Positions 55,718 to 64,000 of a stretch of DNA of 64,000 bases are shown here, in pieces (position 1 is the first letter of the stretch; the number at the start of each line of letters is the position of its first letter). The stretch lies in contig CAWFHZ010000005.1 in the NCBI GenBank assembly GCA_963815785.1, positions 248,001-312,000 of the forward strand, given 5' to 3'. The position numbers and the translations under genes were made by a program. The notes under the pieces are model-generated. The model searched no databases. It was not told the origin of the DNA and worked only from the letters and a program-made list of their open reading frames with translations. Source of the DNA: DATFVA01 sp963815785 (lineage in GTDB: Bacteria > Bacteroidota > Ignavibacteria > Ignavibacteriales > Ignavibacteriaceae).

Positions 55718-55933
55718 ATGGAAATACTTATCCTCAAAACGAATATTAATTCAAAAAACGATTTTACATCAGTAAAAGATAATCTTAATGATTCATATAA
55801 AATAAATGAATGTACAATAGATCTCGACGATCAGGACAAAGTAGTCAGAGTTATTGGAGATGGTTTTAAAATTGATGATGTGATTAGCAAATTCAGCAGT
55901 CTCGGCTACTATTGCGAGGAACTGCCCGATTAA
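55718..55933 (+). CDS. small HMA-like-fold protein without metal-binding cysteines
   Basis: 71 residues, pattern beta-alpha-beta-beta-alpha-beta (MEILILKTNI..., FTSVKDNLNDS, INECTIDLDDQDKVVRVIG, IDDVISKFSSLGYYCEEL) as in copper chaperones, but the CXXC loop is missing (NINSKNDFT in its place). A ribosome site AAAGGA precedes the ATG by 8 bases. Similar proteins without CXXC occur across Bacteroidota; no function is known. Confidence 0.72.
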   Translation: MEILILKTNINSKNDFTSVKDNLNDSYKINECTIDLDDQDKVVRVIGDGFKIDDVISKFSSLGYYCEELPD

Positions 55934-55959
55934 ATAAAGCTGGTCATTAAAGAGATATT

Positions 55960-56622
55960 CTAATAAATATAATATTGATAATCAGGAATCTTAACCTGAA
56001 TCCCATGATACGGTCCTTCAAGATCACTCCATTGGTCGCCTACTGTTCCAACGATTAAATATCCGTTGGAAGTGAGTTCAGTTCTTTTAGCGGATTTAAA
56101 TTTTAAAGCAGTACTTCCATAGTATTTTTTATCTTTTACAATAAGAGTATCAAACGTTGTGTAACCGGCGTTTAACAGGTTTTTTATTGTCGCATCATAT
56201 TGATAGGATTTTCTTCCTGTTATAAATATTATCCTAAAGTTTCTTTCTTTAAGATAGGTGTACAGGTTCAGAACTTCAGTAATCGCCGGAGCCTTTGCGC
56301 TATCAATCCACATATCAAAATATTTTTCAACATACCCGAAATCCCATTTTCTATTATAAGAATAATTTGAAAGTGCAGTTTCATCCACATCAAATATTAC
56401 TACAGAATTATCGCCGGGAATTATTTTCTCAAATTTATTTATTGCTTCATTAACTGCAGATTCTGCTTCTTTATCAAACTGCCCGCTCTCCTGGTAATTT
56501 ATTAAAGCACCTTTAACAAAACTTAAGTTAACCAGGTATGTTGGCTCAGAGGCACATCCATATAAATACAATGATGCAAAAACTATTATGAATAGAAAGA
56601 GAAATTTATATTTAGGTCCCAT
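55960..56622 (-). CDS. HAD subfamily IIIB acid-phosphatase-like lipoprotein
   Basis: 220 residues from MGPKYKFLFLFIIVFASLYL; 21 further upstream codons in the frame are less likely. Lipobox YGCASEP. HAD motif I VVIFDVDETALSNYSYN (DXDET), motif II FITGRKSYQYD, and motif IV GTVGDQWSDLEG. The acid phosphatase class B/OlpA-like lipoproteins (Acid_phosphat_B) of this type hydrolyse phosphomonoesters such as nucleotides in the periplasm. Separate from the neighbouring esterase gene by about 70 bases. Confidence 0.85.
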   Translation of the reverse strand: MGPKYKFLFLFIIVFASLYLYGCASEPTYLVNLSFVKGALINYQESGQFDKEAESAVNEAINKFEKIIPGDNSVVIFDVDETALSNYSYNRKWDFGYVEKYFDMWIDSAKAPAITEVLNLYTYLKERNFRIIFITGRKSYQYDATIKNLLNAGYTTFDTLIVKDKKYYGSTALKFKSAKRTELTSNGYLIVGTVGDQWSDLEGPYHGIQVKIPDYQYYIY

Positions 56623-56694
56623 TGCAATTCCCTGTCCATTATTAAAAAGGGAATAAAATAAAAGCAAATTCCCGGTAAAACACAAATCTAATAA

Positions 56695-57519
56695 TTATAA
56701 CGTTTCACCAAAGAAAAATAACAGGGGTCTCGACAACCTATCAGCCCAGGCATTTTCATTGTGCTCAGCACCTGGTGCATAAAAATAATCGATATCTGTC
56801 CCAATAATATATCCCATTTGTGTCAGCAGAGAAAACATTTTTTGACCTCTTATTAATCCGTCCTCCCCATGATCAATGTAAATTTTCAATCCTTTTTTGG
56901 GCAAAGAATCATTTTTAACTGTATCAAATATTTTATCATTATTATAATAAAATGAGCTCGACAGACAACCAGCCATTGAAAAAATATCCGGGCGTTTCCA
57001 GGCAATTAAAAATGAAATCAGCCCACCCATAGAAGAACCGATAATCGCTGTGTCTTTTGAATCACTCAATGTTTTATAGTTAGAGTCGATAAATGGTTTA
57101 AGTTCCTCTGTAACAAATTTTATATACTTATTTCCTTTTTCTGAATCACTGTACTCATCAAGCCGGTCCTGAGTGTTGTTAATTCCAATAATAATAATTT
57201 CCTTCATCTTTCCTTCGTTAATTAATTTTGTTACTGATTCATCAACCCGCCAATCCATTCCGGCAAAGGATGTTTCAGGATCAATCAGATTTTGTCCATC
57301 GTGCATGTAGAGAACAGGATACTTTTTTTCAGGCAAAACCATATAAGACGGTGGGAGCCACACGAATATATTCCTTTTGTTATCTAAAAAAACAGATTGG
57401 AAATTTTTATGATACAGGACTGTTCCAATTATCTTTTTCTTTCCTCTGAAGTTCTTATTCATTTTCTTCCCGGAGGATTTCTTAGCATGGGTTCGAATTT
57501 TATTTTGATTTGTGACCAT
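56695..57519 (-). CDS. esterase (alpha/beta hydrolase, Fes/IroE-like)
   Basis: 274 residues. NIFVWLPPSYMVLPEKKYPVLYMHDGQNL, IIIIGINNTQDRLDEYSD, the nucleophile elbow TAIIGSSMGGLISFLIAWKRP with Ser in GSSMGG, and the catalytic His in PGAEHNENAW: the pattern of esterase D/enterochelin-esterase-like proteins (PF00756). The first 25 residues are basic and disordered, and there is no signal peptide; the real start could be Met20 (MNKNFRGKK). Substrate unknown. Confidence 0.82.
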   Translation of the reverse strand: MVTNQNKIRTHAKKSSGKKMNKNFRGKKKIIGTVLYHKNFQSVFLDNKRNIFVWLPPSYMVLPEKKYPVLYMHDGQNLIDPETSFAGMDWRVDESVTKLINEGKMKEIIIIGINNTQDRLDEYSDSEKGNKYIKFVTEELKPFIDSNYKTLSDSKDTAIIGSSMGGLISFLIAWKRPDIFSMAGCLSSSFYYNNDKIFDTVKNDSLPKKGLKIYIDHGEDGLIRGQKMFSLLTQMGYIIGTDIDYFYAPGAEHNENAWADRLSRPLLFFFGETL

Positions 57520-57692
57520 AAACTTTTGAAATTTTTCTGAGGTGTTAAAAATAGAAATACTTTACGAATCGACAAAAATATTGATTCACGTCAAAATTCC
57601 ATTAGAATTCCTTCACTATAAATAGCATATTTAGATTATTTTATGGATTTTAAACGACATACTTTTATACTTTTAAGGAGATTTGGTTAATT

Positions 57693-58940
57693 ATGGCAGT
57701 TATCAGACCATTCCAGGCATTAAGACCCACAAAAGAAAAAGCAAATATCGTTGCAAGCGTACCATATGATGTTGTAAACAGGAAAGAAGCAAAAAACCAG
57801 GCAGAAGGAAACCCGTTAAATTTTCTAAGAATAACCCGTTCTGAACTTGAACTTGATGATAAAGTAAATGCATATTCGGATGAAGTTTATAAAAAGGCCA
57901 AGGAAAACCTTGAACGTATAAAAAAAGAAGCTCCGCTGATTACTGAAGAAAAACCACGTTTCTATTTGTACAGACTTGAAATGAATGGTAAAGCACAGGT
58001 TGGAATTGCTGCTACATTTTCTGTGGATGATTACGAAAATGACGTTATCCTTAAACACGAGAAAACAAGAAGAGAAAAAGAAGACGATCGCACAAATCAT
58101 ATTGTAACGACAGAAGCTCAAACAGGAATAGTGTTTTTAACTTATAGAGGCGTGGATGAAATAAACAAAATTGTAAATGAAACAATGAGTGATAACAAAC
58201 CCGAATATGATTTTACTTCTTCCGATGGAATAAAACATACAGTCTGGATTGTTCCTGAAAAATATAACGATAAAATTGTAAATGAATTTAAGAAAATAAA
58301 ACATCTGTATATTGCCGATGGACATCATAGGGCTGCGAGTGCAGCCAGGGCCAGAAATGTTAAAAAAGAACAGAATAAAAATCACAGCGGAAATGAGGAA
58401 TACAATTATTTCATTTCGGTAATTTTCCCGGCAGAACAATTGAATATTCTTCCTTACAACCGCGTTGTTGTTGATTTAAATCATCTTTCAAAGGAAGAAT
58501 TCCTGGATAAAGTGAGTGAAAAATTTTCGATTGATAAATCCGGGAAGAAAGAACCGGATAATCGCAGAAATTATGGAATGTATCTCGATGGGGAATGGTA
58601 TATGCTCAAAGCCAGAGATTCGATTCTTGCAAGTAATTCACTTTCAAAATCAGTTGCTGAGACGCTGGATGTAAGCATTCTGCAGGATTTTCTTTTAAAT
58701 CCTATTCTGGATATTGATGATCCGAGAACAAATAAGCGGATTGATTTTATCGGCGGTATCCGCGGAACCAGGGAGCTTGAAAAGCTTGTAAATGAAGGTG
58801 AGGCAGCAGTTGCATTTTCACTTTATCCTGTTTCACTTAATGATCTTATAAACATTTCAGATGCAGGCGAAATTATGCCGCCGAAATCTACATGGTTTGA
58901 GCCTAAATTGAGAGATGGATTATTAGTTCATACAATTTAA
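57693..58940 (+). CDS. DUF1015 family protein, linked to serine biosynthesis
   Basis: 415 residues. AVIRPFQALRPTKEKANIVASVPYDVVNRKEA is the DUF1015 signature, and HLYIADGHHRAASAARARN carries a conserved DGHHR motif. The ILDIDDPRTNKRIDFIGGIRG motif follows. Members are often encoded beside serC and serA, as here with serC 48 bases downstream, so a role in serine or pyridoxal-phosphate metabolism is proposed; the biochemical activity of this protein is not shown. Preceded by an AAGGAG ribosome site. Confidence 0.87.
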   Translation: MAVIRPFQALRPTKEKANIVASVPYDVVNRKEAKNQAEGNPLNFLRITRSELELDDKVNAYSDEVYKKAKENLERIKKEAPLITEEKPRFYLYRLEMNGKAQVGIAATFSVDDYENDVILKHEKTRREKEDDRTNHIVTTEAQTGIVFLTYRGVDEINKIVNETMSDNKPEYDFTSSDGIKHTVWIVPEKYNDKIVNEFKKIKHLYIADGHHRAASAARARNVKKEQNKNHSGNEEYNYFISVIFPAEQLNILPYNRVVVDLNHLSKEEFLDKVSEKFSIDKSGKKEPDNRRNYGMYLDGEWYMLKARDSILASNSLSKSVAETLDVSILQDFLLNPILDIDDPRTNKRIDFIGGIRGTRELEKLVNEGEAAVAFSLYPVSLNDLINISDAGEIMPPKSTWFEPKLRDGLLVHTI

Positions 58941-58988
58941 TTTTATATCTTTATAATAATTCGAAAATAAGAAGGGAAGTTTACAAAT

Positions 58989-60077
58989 ATGGAAAAGAGA
59001 ATCTATAATTTCAGTGCTGGTCCGGCCATTTTACCGGAAGATGTTTTGAAGGAAGCACAGGAGAATTTAATGACTCTCCCCGGCGTGGGAATGTCAATAT
59101 TAGAGATAAGTCATCGTTCGAAAACTTTTGACAAAATAATTGCTGATGCAAAATCAGACCTGAAAGAGTTGATGGGAATAAGCGATGATTATTCAATTCT
59201 GTTTTTACAGGGCGGCGCCAGTTTACAGTTTTCAATGGTTCCGTTAAACTTAATGCCTCCGGTAAATAAAGCAGATTATATTGTTACGGGAAGCTGGTCT
59301 AAAAAAGCAGTTAAAGAAGCTAAACGAGTTGGAACTGTTAATATTTCAGCATCAACGGAAGAAGGGAAATTTAATAGAATACCTAAACAGGAAGAACTTA
59401 AATTGGATCCGGGGGCTTCATATGTTCATTTCACATCTAATAATACAATTTACGGAACAGAATTTCATTATGAACCCGAAGTAGGAAAAGTTCCCCTTGT
59501 CTGCGACGCTTCCTCAGATATTCTTTCGAGGAAAATTAATGTTAATAAATATTCCTTAATTTATGCAGGTGCACAAAAAAATATGGGACCTTCGGGCGTT
59601 ACATTTATAATAATTAAAAAAGACATGGTTGAGAGAAGCAGTGATTCCCTTCATACAATGCTAAACTATAAAACACACGTAGATGCTGATTCTCTTTACA
59701 ACACTCCGACGGTCTTCGGCATATATATCATCGGGCTTGTTACGAAATGGCTGAAGAAAAACGGCGGGTTGGATGCAATGTATAAAACGAATAAAGAAAA
59801 AGCCGATCTTCTTTACAAATGCATTGATGAAAGCGGCGGATATTATAAAGGTCATGCTGAAAAAGACAGTCGTTCATTAATGAACATCACCTTTAACCTC
59901 ACTTCTGAAGAATTGGAAAAGAAATTAATTGATGAAGCTTCAAAAAGTGGTTTCAGCGGATTAAAAGGACATCGTTCAGTTGGCGGACTAAGAGCTTCAA
60001 TATACAATGCCTTTCCAAAAAAAGGAGTTGAGGACCTTGTCAGCTTTATGAAGGATTTCCAGAAAAAGAATGGTTAA
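58989..60077 (+). CDS. serC: phosphoserine aminotransferase
   Basis: 362 residues. YNFSAGPAILPEDVLKEAQE, GMSILEISHRSK, LFLQGGASLQFSMVP and the pyridoxal-phosphate lysine Lys197 in YAGAQKNMGPSG are exact for SerC. It converts 3-phosphohydroxypyruvate to phosphoserine and acts in the pyridoxal pathway. Follows the DUF1015 gene. Confidence 0.97.
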   Translation: MEKRIYNFSAGPAILPEDVLKEAQENLMTLPGVGMSILEISHRSKTFDKIIADAKSDLKELMGISDDYSILFLQGGASLQFSMVPLNLMPPVNKADYIVTGSWSKKAVKEAKRVGTVNISASTEEGKFNRIPKQEELKLDPGASYVHFTSNNTIYGTEFHYEPEVGKVPLVCDASSDILSRKINVNKYSLIYAGAQKNMGPSGVTFIIIKKDMVERSSDSLHTMLNYKTHVDADSLYNTPTVFGIYIIGLVTKWLKKNGGLDAMYKTNKEKADLLYKCIDESGGYYKGHAEKDSRSLMNITFNLTSEELEKKLIDEASKSGFSGLKGHRSVGGLRASIYNAFPKKGVEDLVSFMKDFQKKNG

Positions 60078-60110
60078 TTCTAATTTCTAACTTTTACACG
60101 GGAGATATAA

Positions 60111-60539
60111 ATGAAAGCATTATTGATTTCAGCAGTCGGACTTCTATTGTTAATCAGTGCCTGTTCTAAAGAAGAAAAGAAGCTGGAAGTATTTAATGCT
60201 GAAGCATTTGCTTACGATCTCGGGAATAGCTGGGAGGTTGATGCCACAACGCGCGTTAAAGGTTTTAAACAAAATGAATCTGAAAATAAATTTACTGCAA
60301 CACTAAGTTATAATATTGATCTCGTCAGGCCAGCAGGAGATACATTAAAATCTCTGATAAGTAAAACAGAAGATAAAGTAAATGACGAAGCCTTTATAGA
60401 TGCTCCTGTTGAAATTCAGTTTGATCTTGATTCTACTTATACTGACGGCGAGTATAAACTTATATTTAATATTAAAGATGCTGAAACAGGCCAGACTGCT
60501 TCAGCATCTGCTTCCTTTAAACTGCAAAAGGAAGAATAG
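60111..60539 (+). CDS. small lipoprotein of unknown function
   Basis: 142 residues. Lipobox Cys18 in LLLLISACSKEEK. The mature domain is beta-rich and ends ADTGQ-type repeats: YTDGEYKLIFNIKDAETGQTASASASFKL, resembling an immunoglobulin-like fold. No family recognised. Starts 33 bases after serC, same strand; it could share the transcript. Confidence 0.65.
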   Translation: MKALLISAVGLLLLISACSKEEKKLEVFNAEAFAYDLGNSWEVDATTRVKGFKQNESENKFTATLSYNIDLVRPAGDTLKSLISKTEDKVNDEAFIDAPVEIQFDLDSTYTDGEYKLIFNIKDAETGQTASASASFKLQKEE

Positions 60540-61031
60540 TTAATCTTTTTCAAATAGTAAGATTGATTTCATTAGTTTGCCTTCATTTTCACCCTCAAGT
60601 GAAACAAGCATTGAATCATCTGAAACCTGATTATAAGTTATTGTATGCGGATACCCCTTCGTCATATTTTCAAATACAGCCGATGAATCTGTGACAGAAG
60701 TAAGCTTAAATGTTTCCGGGTTATTATCCGGACGAATTAAATAGTAAACCTGATTATTGCTTTGTGCTATTCTCATATTCTGTGTGAAAACACGTTTTCC
60801 ATTTTCATCTGTTGTATAAGTAATCCCTTCCATTATTCTGAAATTCTTTTTATGCCAGCTTTCGTATAAACTTGCATCCCCCTGCTTTCCTCTCCAAACA
60901 TTTTCCATCCAACTTAATTTATTAAATCTCCCAAGGTCTTCGGTTTTTTGCTCTTGTGTCCCACAACCTATAAATAGAATACATAGAAATATCGCGAACA
61001 GCAAAATTTTTATTTTAATAAAGTACATCAT
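60540..61031 (-). CDS. small lipoprotein, DUF6265-like
   Basis: 163 residues. Lipoprotein signal with Cys23 (IFLCILFIGCGTQEQ), then LSWMENVWRGKQGDASLYESWHKKNFRIMEGITYT, a W-G-----YE-W-K-----M-G pattern of DUF6265/lipocalin-like proteins, and a beta-barrel-like remainder. Convergent with the preceding lipoprotein gene, stops abutting. Function unknown. Confidence 0.65.
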   Translation of the reverse strand: MMYFIKIKILLFAIFLCILFIGCGTQEQKTEDLGRFNKLSWMENVWRGKQGDASLYESWHKKNFRIMEGITYTTDENGKRVFTQNMRIAQSNNQVYYLIRPDNNPETFKLTSVTDSSAVFENMTKGYPHTITYNQVSDDSMLVSLEGENEGKLMKSILLFEKD

Positions 61032-61138
61032 TCTCTCAGTTTGTTTACTTATAATTAAAATTTAAGTGAAGATAATACGATAAGCTTGAATTGCAAAACA
61101 GAAAAGTTTTAGCGTGAGTTTAAATTGATACTAAGATT

Positions 61139-61525
61139 TTAGTTATTGCTAAAATATTTTTCCGGGATAGGTTTTCTGCCGGAGAATCCTGATTCAACAT
61201 TGTGATAAAATTTTATATTATCTTCATCACTTTTCCAACAAAGAAAAACTTCTTCCCCGTTAATAATAGCCGGAAAATCAACTAACCCGATTGCAAAATT
61301 CCAATCTTTATAAAAACACCCTATTTCCTCAAGTTCAGCCATAAATCCGTTTAATTCACTCACCAGTTTTTTAACCTGCGGATCATATTCATTTATTCCG
61401 TCATTATCCTCGGTGAGAAGCCTGATCTCACGGGATGTATTCAGTATATCGTCCACAATTTTTCTTACAAGAGGAAGTGTCCTGTGCGCTTCTTCCGGAC
61501 TAAAATGTCTTGTAGCAGTAACCAT
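61139..61525 (-). CDS. DUF2203 family protein
   Basis: 128 residues: HFSPEEAHRTLPLVRKIVDDIL, ELNGFMAELEEIGCFYKDWNFAIGLVDFPAIINGEEVFLCWKSDED, KFYHNVESGFSGRKPIP. These match DUF2203 along its length. The family is conserved and uncharacterised. Monocistronic. Confidence 0.87.
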   Translation of the reverse strand: MVTATRHFSPEEAHRTLPLVRKIVDDILNTSREIRLLTEDNDGINEYDPQVKKLVSELNGFMAELEEIGCFYKDWNFAIGLVDFPAIINGEEVFLCWKSDEDNIKFYHNVESGFSGRKPIPEKYFSNN

Positions 61526-61706
61526 AAAATGTAATCCCTTCGAACTTTTAACACTGTTAAAATTACAATTTTATTTGTAGAAAAAAAGTTAAAAAAGTAT
61601 AAATATTTGTAAAATTTTTGTCCCGGACATAACATCCTGCCTAAAATTAAAAATTTTAATTCAGTAAATTAGGATAACTTTAATTATCTGAGCTGATCCC
61701 ATAAAA

Positions 61707-62712
61707 ATGTATAGAAAAATAATTATCGGTACTGCATTTTTCCTGGCTGCTAGTTTAACCTTTATCATAGGTTTTATTCCTAAAATAAATAGCTTTTCTT
61801 CATCATCAAATGACACACTTTCGTTAAAAGAAAATCACAAATGTTCTTTTCCCATAATAGCCGTGGGCGATCTCCAGAGGACATCTGCCTGGGAGTATTT
61901 GGCAGGGAGAGAAAGTAATGATAGGGAAAGAAGAAAAATAATTGATAATATTAGCCGGCAAAACCCTGGTTCTGTAATTTTACTTGGGGATATGGTATTT
62001 GAAGGTGATAATATCGATCACTGGAGATACTTCGACAGTCTTATGATCCCTCTTAAAGAAGAACATATTCCTTTATTTCCCGTGATAGGAAATCATGAAT
62101 ATTGGGGGAAAAACCGGATTGCGCTTCAGTATCTGGAAGAAAGATTTCCTGAATTAAGCAGGAGCCACTGGTATACAGAAACTTGCGATAGTATTGCTTT
62201 AATTTTTCTAGATTCAAACGACCACGAATATTCAGACGAACAATGGCAGCAACAGATTGATTGGTTTAAAAATAAACTTTTAATTTACGATAGTGATCCT
62301 TCAATTGAAGGAATTCTTGTCTTTGCGCACCATCCCCCATATACAAATAGTACTTATAACGGGCGATGAAATGCAGGTCCAGCGTGGATTTCTTCCCGCG
62401 ATTTTTGAATCAGACAAAACTCTTGCTTTTATTACAGGGCACGTTCACACTTATGAAAGATTCATTGAGCAAAAAAAAACATTTATAGTTTCAGGCGGCG
62501 GAGGCGGTCCCAGGGTTAAACTTAAAACCGGATCAGATGCACATAATGATTATTATAATGGTCCCTCTCCAAGACCATTCAATTATTTAATAATAAATAA
62601 ATTAAATGGTAGAATAGATATTACTGTTCGGGGAGTAAAAAAGGGGAACAGTTATTTTTTTAACCTGGATCAATTTACACTTCCTTTTTCAAAAGGCGGC
62701 AAATCTGGTTAA
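61707..62712 (+). CDS. calcineurin-like metallophosphoesterase (frameshifted)
   Basis: 335 residues after correction, with an N-terminal hydrophobic anchor or signal (MYRKIIIGTAFFLAASLTFIIG). Motifs: VGDLQRTSAWEY (DXQ variant of DXH), LLGDMVFEGDN, PVIGNHEY, FAHHPPYTNST and TGHVHTYERF. One extra G at 62361-62363 splits it between NSTYNG and DEMQVQRGFLPAIFESDKTL. Span is 3x335+1. Resembles purple-acid-phosphatase-type exported enzymes. The 70 bases after the stop contain an open fragment (TYPESFNPYLLLTDEEILL) that might be an extension in another frame. Confidence 0.85.
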
Positions 62713-62784
62713 CTTATCCTGAATCTTTTAATCCTTATCTGCTTCTAACAGATGAAGAGATTTTATTGAAAAACGGAAAAACTG

Positions 62785-63401
62785 ATGAACTTTAAAAGAA
62801 ATTAAAAAAATTTTGCTTGAACAGGGAATAAGCTACCAGCAATATATTAAGAATAATACAGAAGAAATTACACGAACCGATCGCGATAAACTTGATAAAA
62901 GCTCAGCTAAAAAATTAGATTATAAAATACTGAACTTAAAGAGAAGTTTAAGAATATCTAAATCTTATAAAATAAATGAAGATCTTAAAAAATTTATTAA
63001 TGGAATAGATGAACCTCAGTTGTGGATGGTAATAACTGAAAACTGGTGCGGCGACTCAGCACAAAATCTACCTTACATTGCAGCCATAGCAGAACAAAAT
63101 CCTCTAATTCAACTAATAGTACTGTTGCGGGATTCAAATCCGGAAGTTATGGATCAGTTTTTAACAAATGGAACAAGAAGTATCCCTATCCTTGTGGTGA
63201 TTTAATGAATCCGGTGAAGAATTATTCAGATGGGGTCCGCGTCCCAAAGCAGTAAGTAAATTGATTAATCAATGGAAAGCGGAAGGACTTGGAAAAGATG
63301 AGTGGATGGAGAAATTACATTCCTGGTACTCAAAAAACAAAGGCGCTGAAATAGAGAAAGATTTGACTGAATTGATAACGAAAGAGGAAATTACACATTA
63401 A
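62785..63401 (+). CDS. thioredoxin-like protein with CXDS motif (two frameshifts)
   Basis: About 205 residues after correction. MNFKEIKKILLEQGISYQQY start, then LWMVITENWCGDSAQNLPYIAAIAEQN, a thioredoxin fold whose active site is CGDS (single cysteine). The remainder has SIPILVVFNESGEELFRWGPRPKAV and ends KGAEIEKDLTELITKEEITH. Two insertions interrupt it: the A run at 62794-62797 and about 63200. Span is 3x205+2. This thioredoxin-like family with WCGDS is common in Bacteroidota; substrate unknown. Confidence 0.85.
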
Positions 63402-63411
63402 AAATGATTTA

Positions 63412-63440
63412 TAGAGACGTACTTTAAAAGTACGCCTCTA
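63412..63440. terminator. hairpin between convergent thioredoxin-like and P5C dehydrogenase genes
   Basis: tagag-a-cgtacttt (63412-63425) pairs with aaagtacg-c-ctcta (63427-63440), 13 paired bases with one mismatch and a one-base loop. Centred between two convergent stops, so it can serve both. Confidence 0.7.
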
Positions 63441-63452
63441 CAATAATTAATT

Positions 63453-64000
63453 TTATTTTTCATTCATAAAGGGATATTTCCAATCTTTAGGCGGCACAAA
63501 AGTTTCTTTGATAGATCTTACAGTCATCCACCTTAAAATATTCATTGCGCTTCCTGCTTTATCATTTGTACCTGATGCACGTCCTCCTCCAAAAGGCTGC
63601 TGGCCAACTACTGCAGCAGTTGGTTTATCATTTATATAAAAATTACCTGCTGCGTTTCTTAGTTTATCTGACATTTTAACTAATACATTTCTATCCTGTG
63701 ACCAAATTGCCCCGGTTAAAGCATATGGAGAAGTATTGTCGCAAAGTTCAAGAGTTTCATCAAACTTGTTGTCATCATAAACATAAATTGTAAGTACCGG
63801 ACCAAATATTTCTTCTCTCATTGATTTAAAACCCGGATCAGTTGTAACAATTGTTGTTGGCTCAATAAAATAACCTTTTGAGCTATCACACTTACCGCCG
63901 GTAATTATTTCTGCATCTTTCGAATCATTTGCAAAATCTATATAAGATTTAATACTCTCATATGCGCCTTTATCAATTACAGCAGCCATAAAATTTGTGA
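63453..64000 (-). CDS. pruA: 1-pyrroline-5-carboxylate dehydrogenase (L-glutamate gamma-semialdehyde dehydrogenase), C-terminal part (cut by window edge)
   Basis: The last 182 codons. TNFMAAVIDKGAYESIKSYI, GYFIEPTTIVTTDPGFKSMREEIFGPVLTIYVY (the aldehyde-dehydrogenase EEIFGPV motif), GNFYINDKPTAAVVGQQPFGGGRASGTNDKAGS and the PPKDWKYPFMNE tail are the signature of P5C dehydrogenase. The frame is open at the right edge, so the catalytic Cys and Glu are outside the window. It converts P5C to glutamate in proline and ornithine degradation, fitting the arginase in this window. Confidence 0.95.
   Translation of the reverse strand, partial: TNFMAAVIDKGAYESIKSYIDFANDSKDAEIITGGKCDSSKGYFIEPTTIVTTDPGFKSMREEIFGPVLTIYVYDDNKFDETLELCDNTSPYALTGAIWSQDRNVLVKMSDKLRNAAGNFYINDKPTAAVVGQQPFGGGRASGTNDKAGSAMNILRWMTVRSIKETFVPPKDWKYPFMNEK

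Noticed and set aside
62713..62784. Short gene between the metallophosphoesterase and the thioredoxin-like gene
   Set aside because: Only an open fragment without a start; more likely an out-of-frame tail or untranslated sequence.
1..64000. CRISPR arrays, tRNA or rRNA genes, transposases, integrases
   Set aside because: No spaced direct repeats, no tRNA/rRNA signatures and no DDE, tyrosine or serine recombinase motifs were seen by reading; a tRNAscan or HMM search could overrule this.

Overview
The window looks like ordinary chromosomal DNA from a low-GC member of the Bacteroidota/Chlorobiota/Ignavibacteriota lineage, most likely Ignavibacteria. This is inferred from several traits: a C-terminal T9SS sorting domain of the NYPNPFNP type, a DUF5686 outer-membrane protein with a carboxypeptidase-regulatory-like N-terminus, a fused CcoN-CcoO oxidase subunit, many short lipoproteins, and the DUF4922/SpoIID/glycosyltransferase neighbourhood. 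I saw no rRNA, tRNA, CRISPR array, transposase or integrase gene.

Layout. 1-5.5 kb (minus) is a cbb3 oxidase operon, ccoI-ccoS-ccoNO-ccoQ-ccoP, running off the left edge. 5.8-8.8 kb holds a DUF2269 membrane protein and a secreted 12-repeat propeller protein with a T9SS signal; a 600-base gene-free stretch rich in small hairpins follows. 9.4-15 kb has an ABC exporter, a secreted GH13 amylase and a DUF885-like lipoprotein. 15-20.6 kb (minus) is an envelope/glycan cluster: SpoIID-like protein, GT4, lipoprotein, GT2 and a DUF4922 HIT-superfamily enzyme. 20.8-29.6 kb is housekeeping: arginase, a 5-FCL-like protein, an ECF sigma/anti-sigma pair, alaS, ybjQ, radA and an RRM protein.

29.7-32.7 kb is the accessory island. 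Three co-oriented genes (methyltransferase, PD-(D/E)XK-like protein, TIR protein) are each followed at the stop codon by a short inverted repeat resembling integron attC boxes. The TIR protein carries a calycin-like second domain and is the best candidate for an undescribed defence system. 32.7-38 kb has DUF5686 and the two halves of the saccharopine pathway facing each other. 38-45.9 kb has an M16 peptidase pair, a HAD phosphatase, an L,D-transpeptidase, ychF, a small GNAT, osmC and a small envelope protein. 46-52 kb has egtB-egtD (ergothioneine) and an ECF sigma/Ser-Thr kinase-TPR module. 52-64 kb has valS, a YHS protein, an acid phosphatase, an esterase, DUF1015-serC, small lipoproteins, a metallophosphoesterase, a thioredoxin-like protein and the end of a P5C dehydrogenase gene.

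Quality caveat. Ten otherwise conserved genes are broken by 13 apparent single-base indels (11 insertions, 2 deletions), often in homopolymers. In each case the span modulo 3 matches the inferred indels, and one-base correction restores family motifs. I annotate these as single genes and regard sequencing or assembly error as the likeliest cause.
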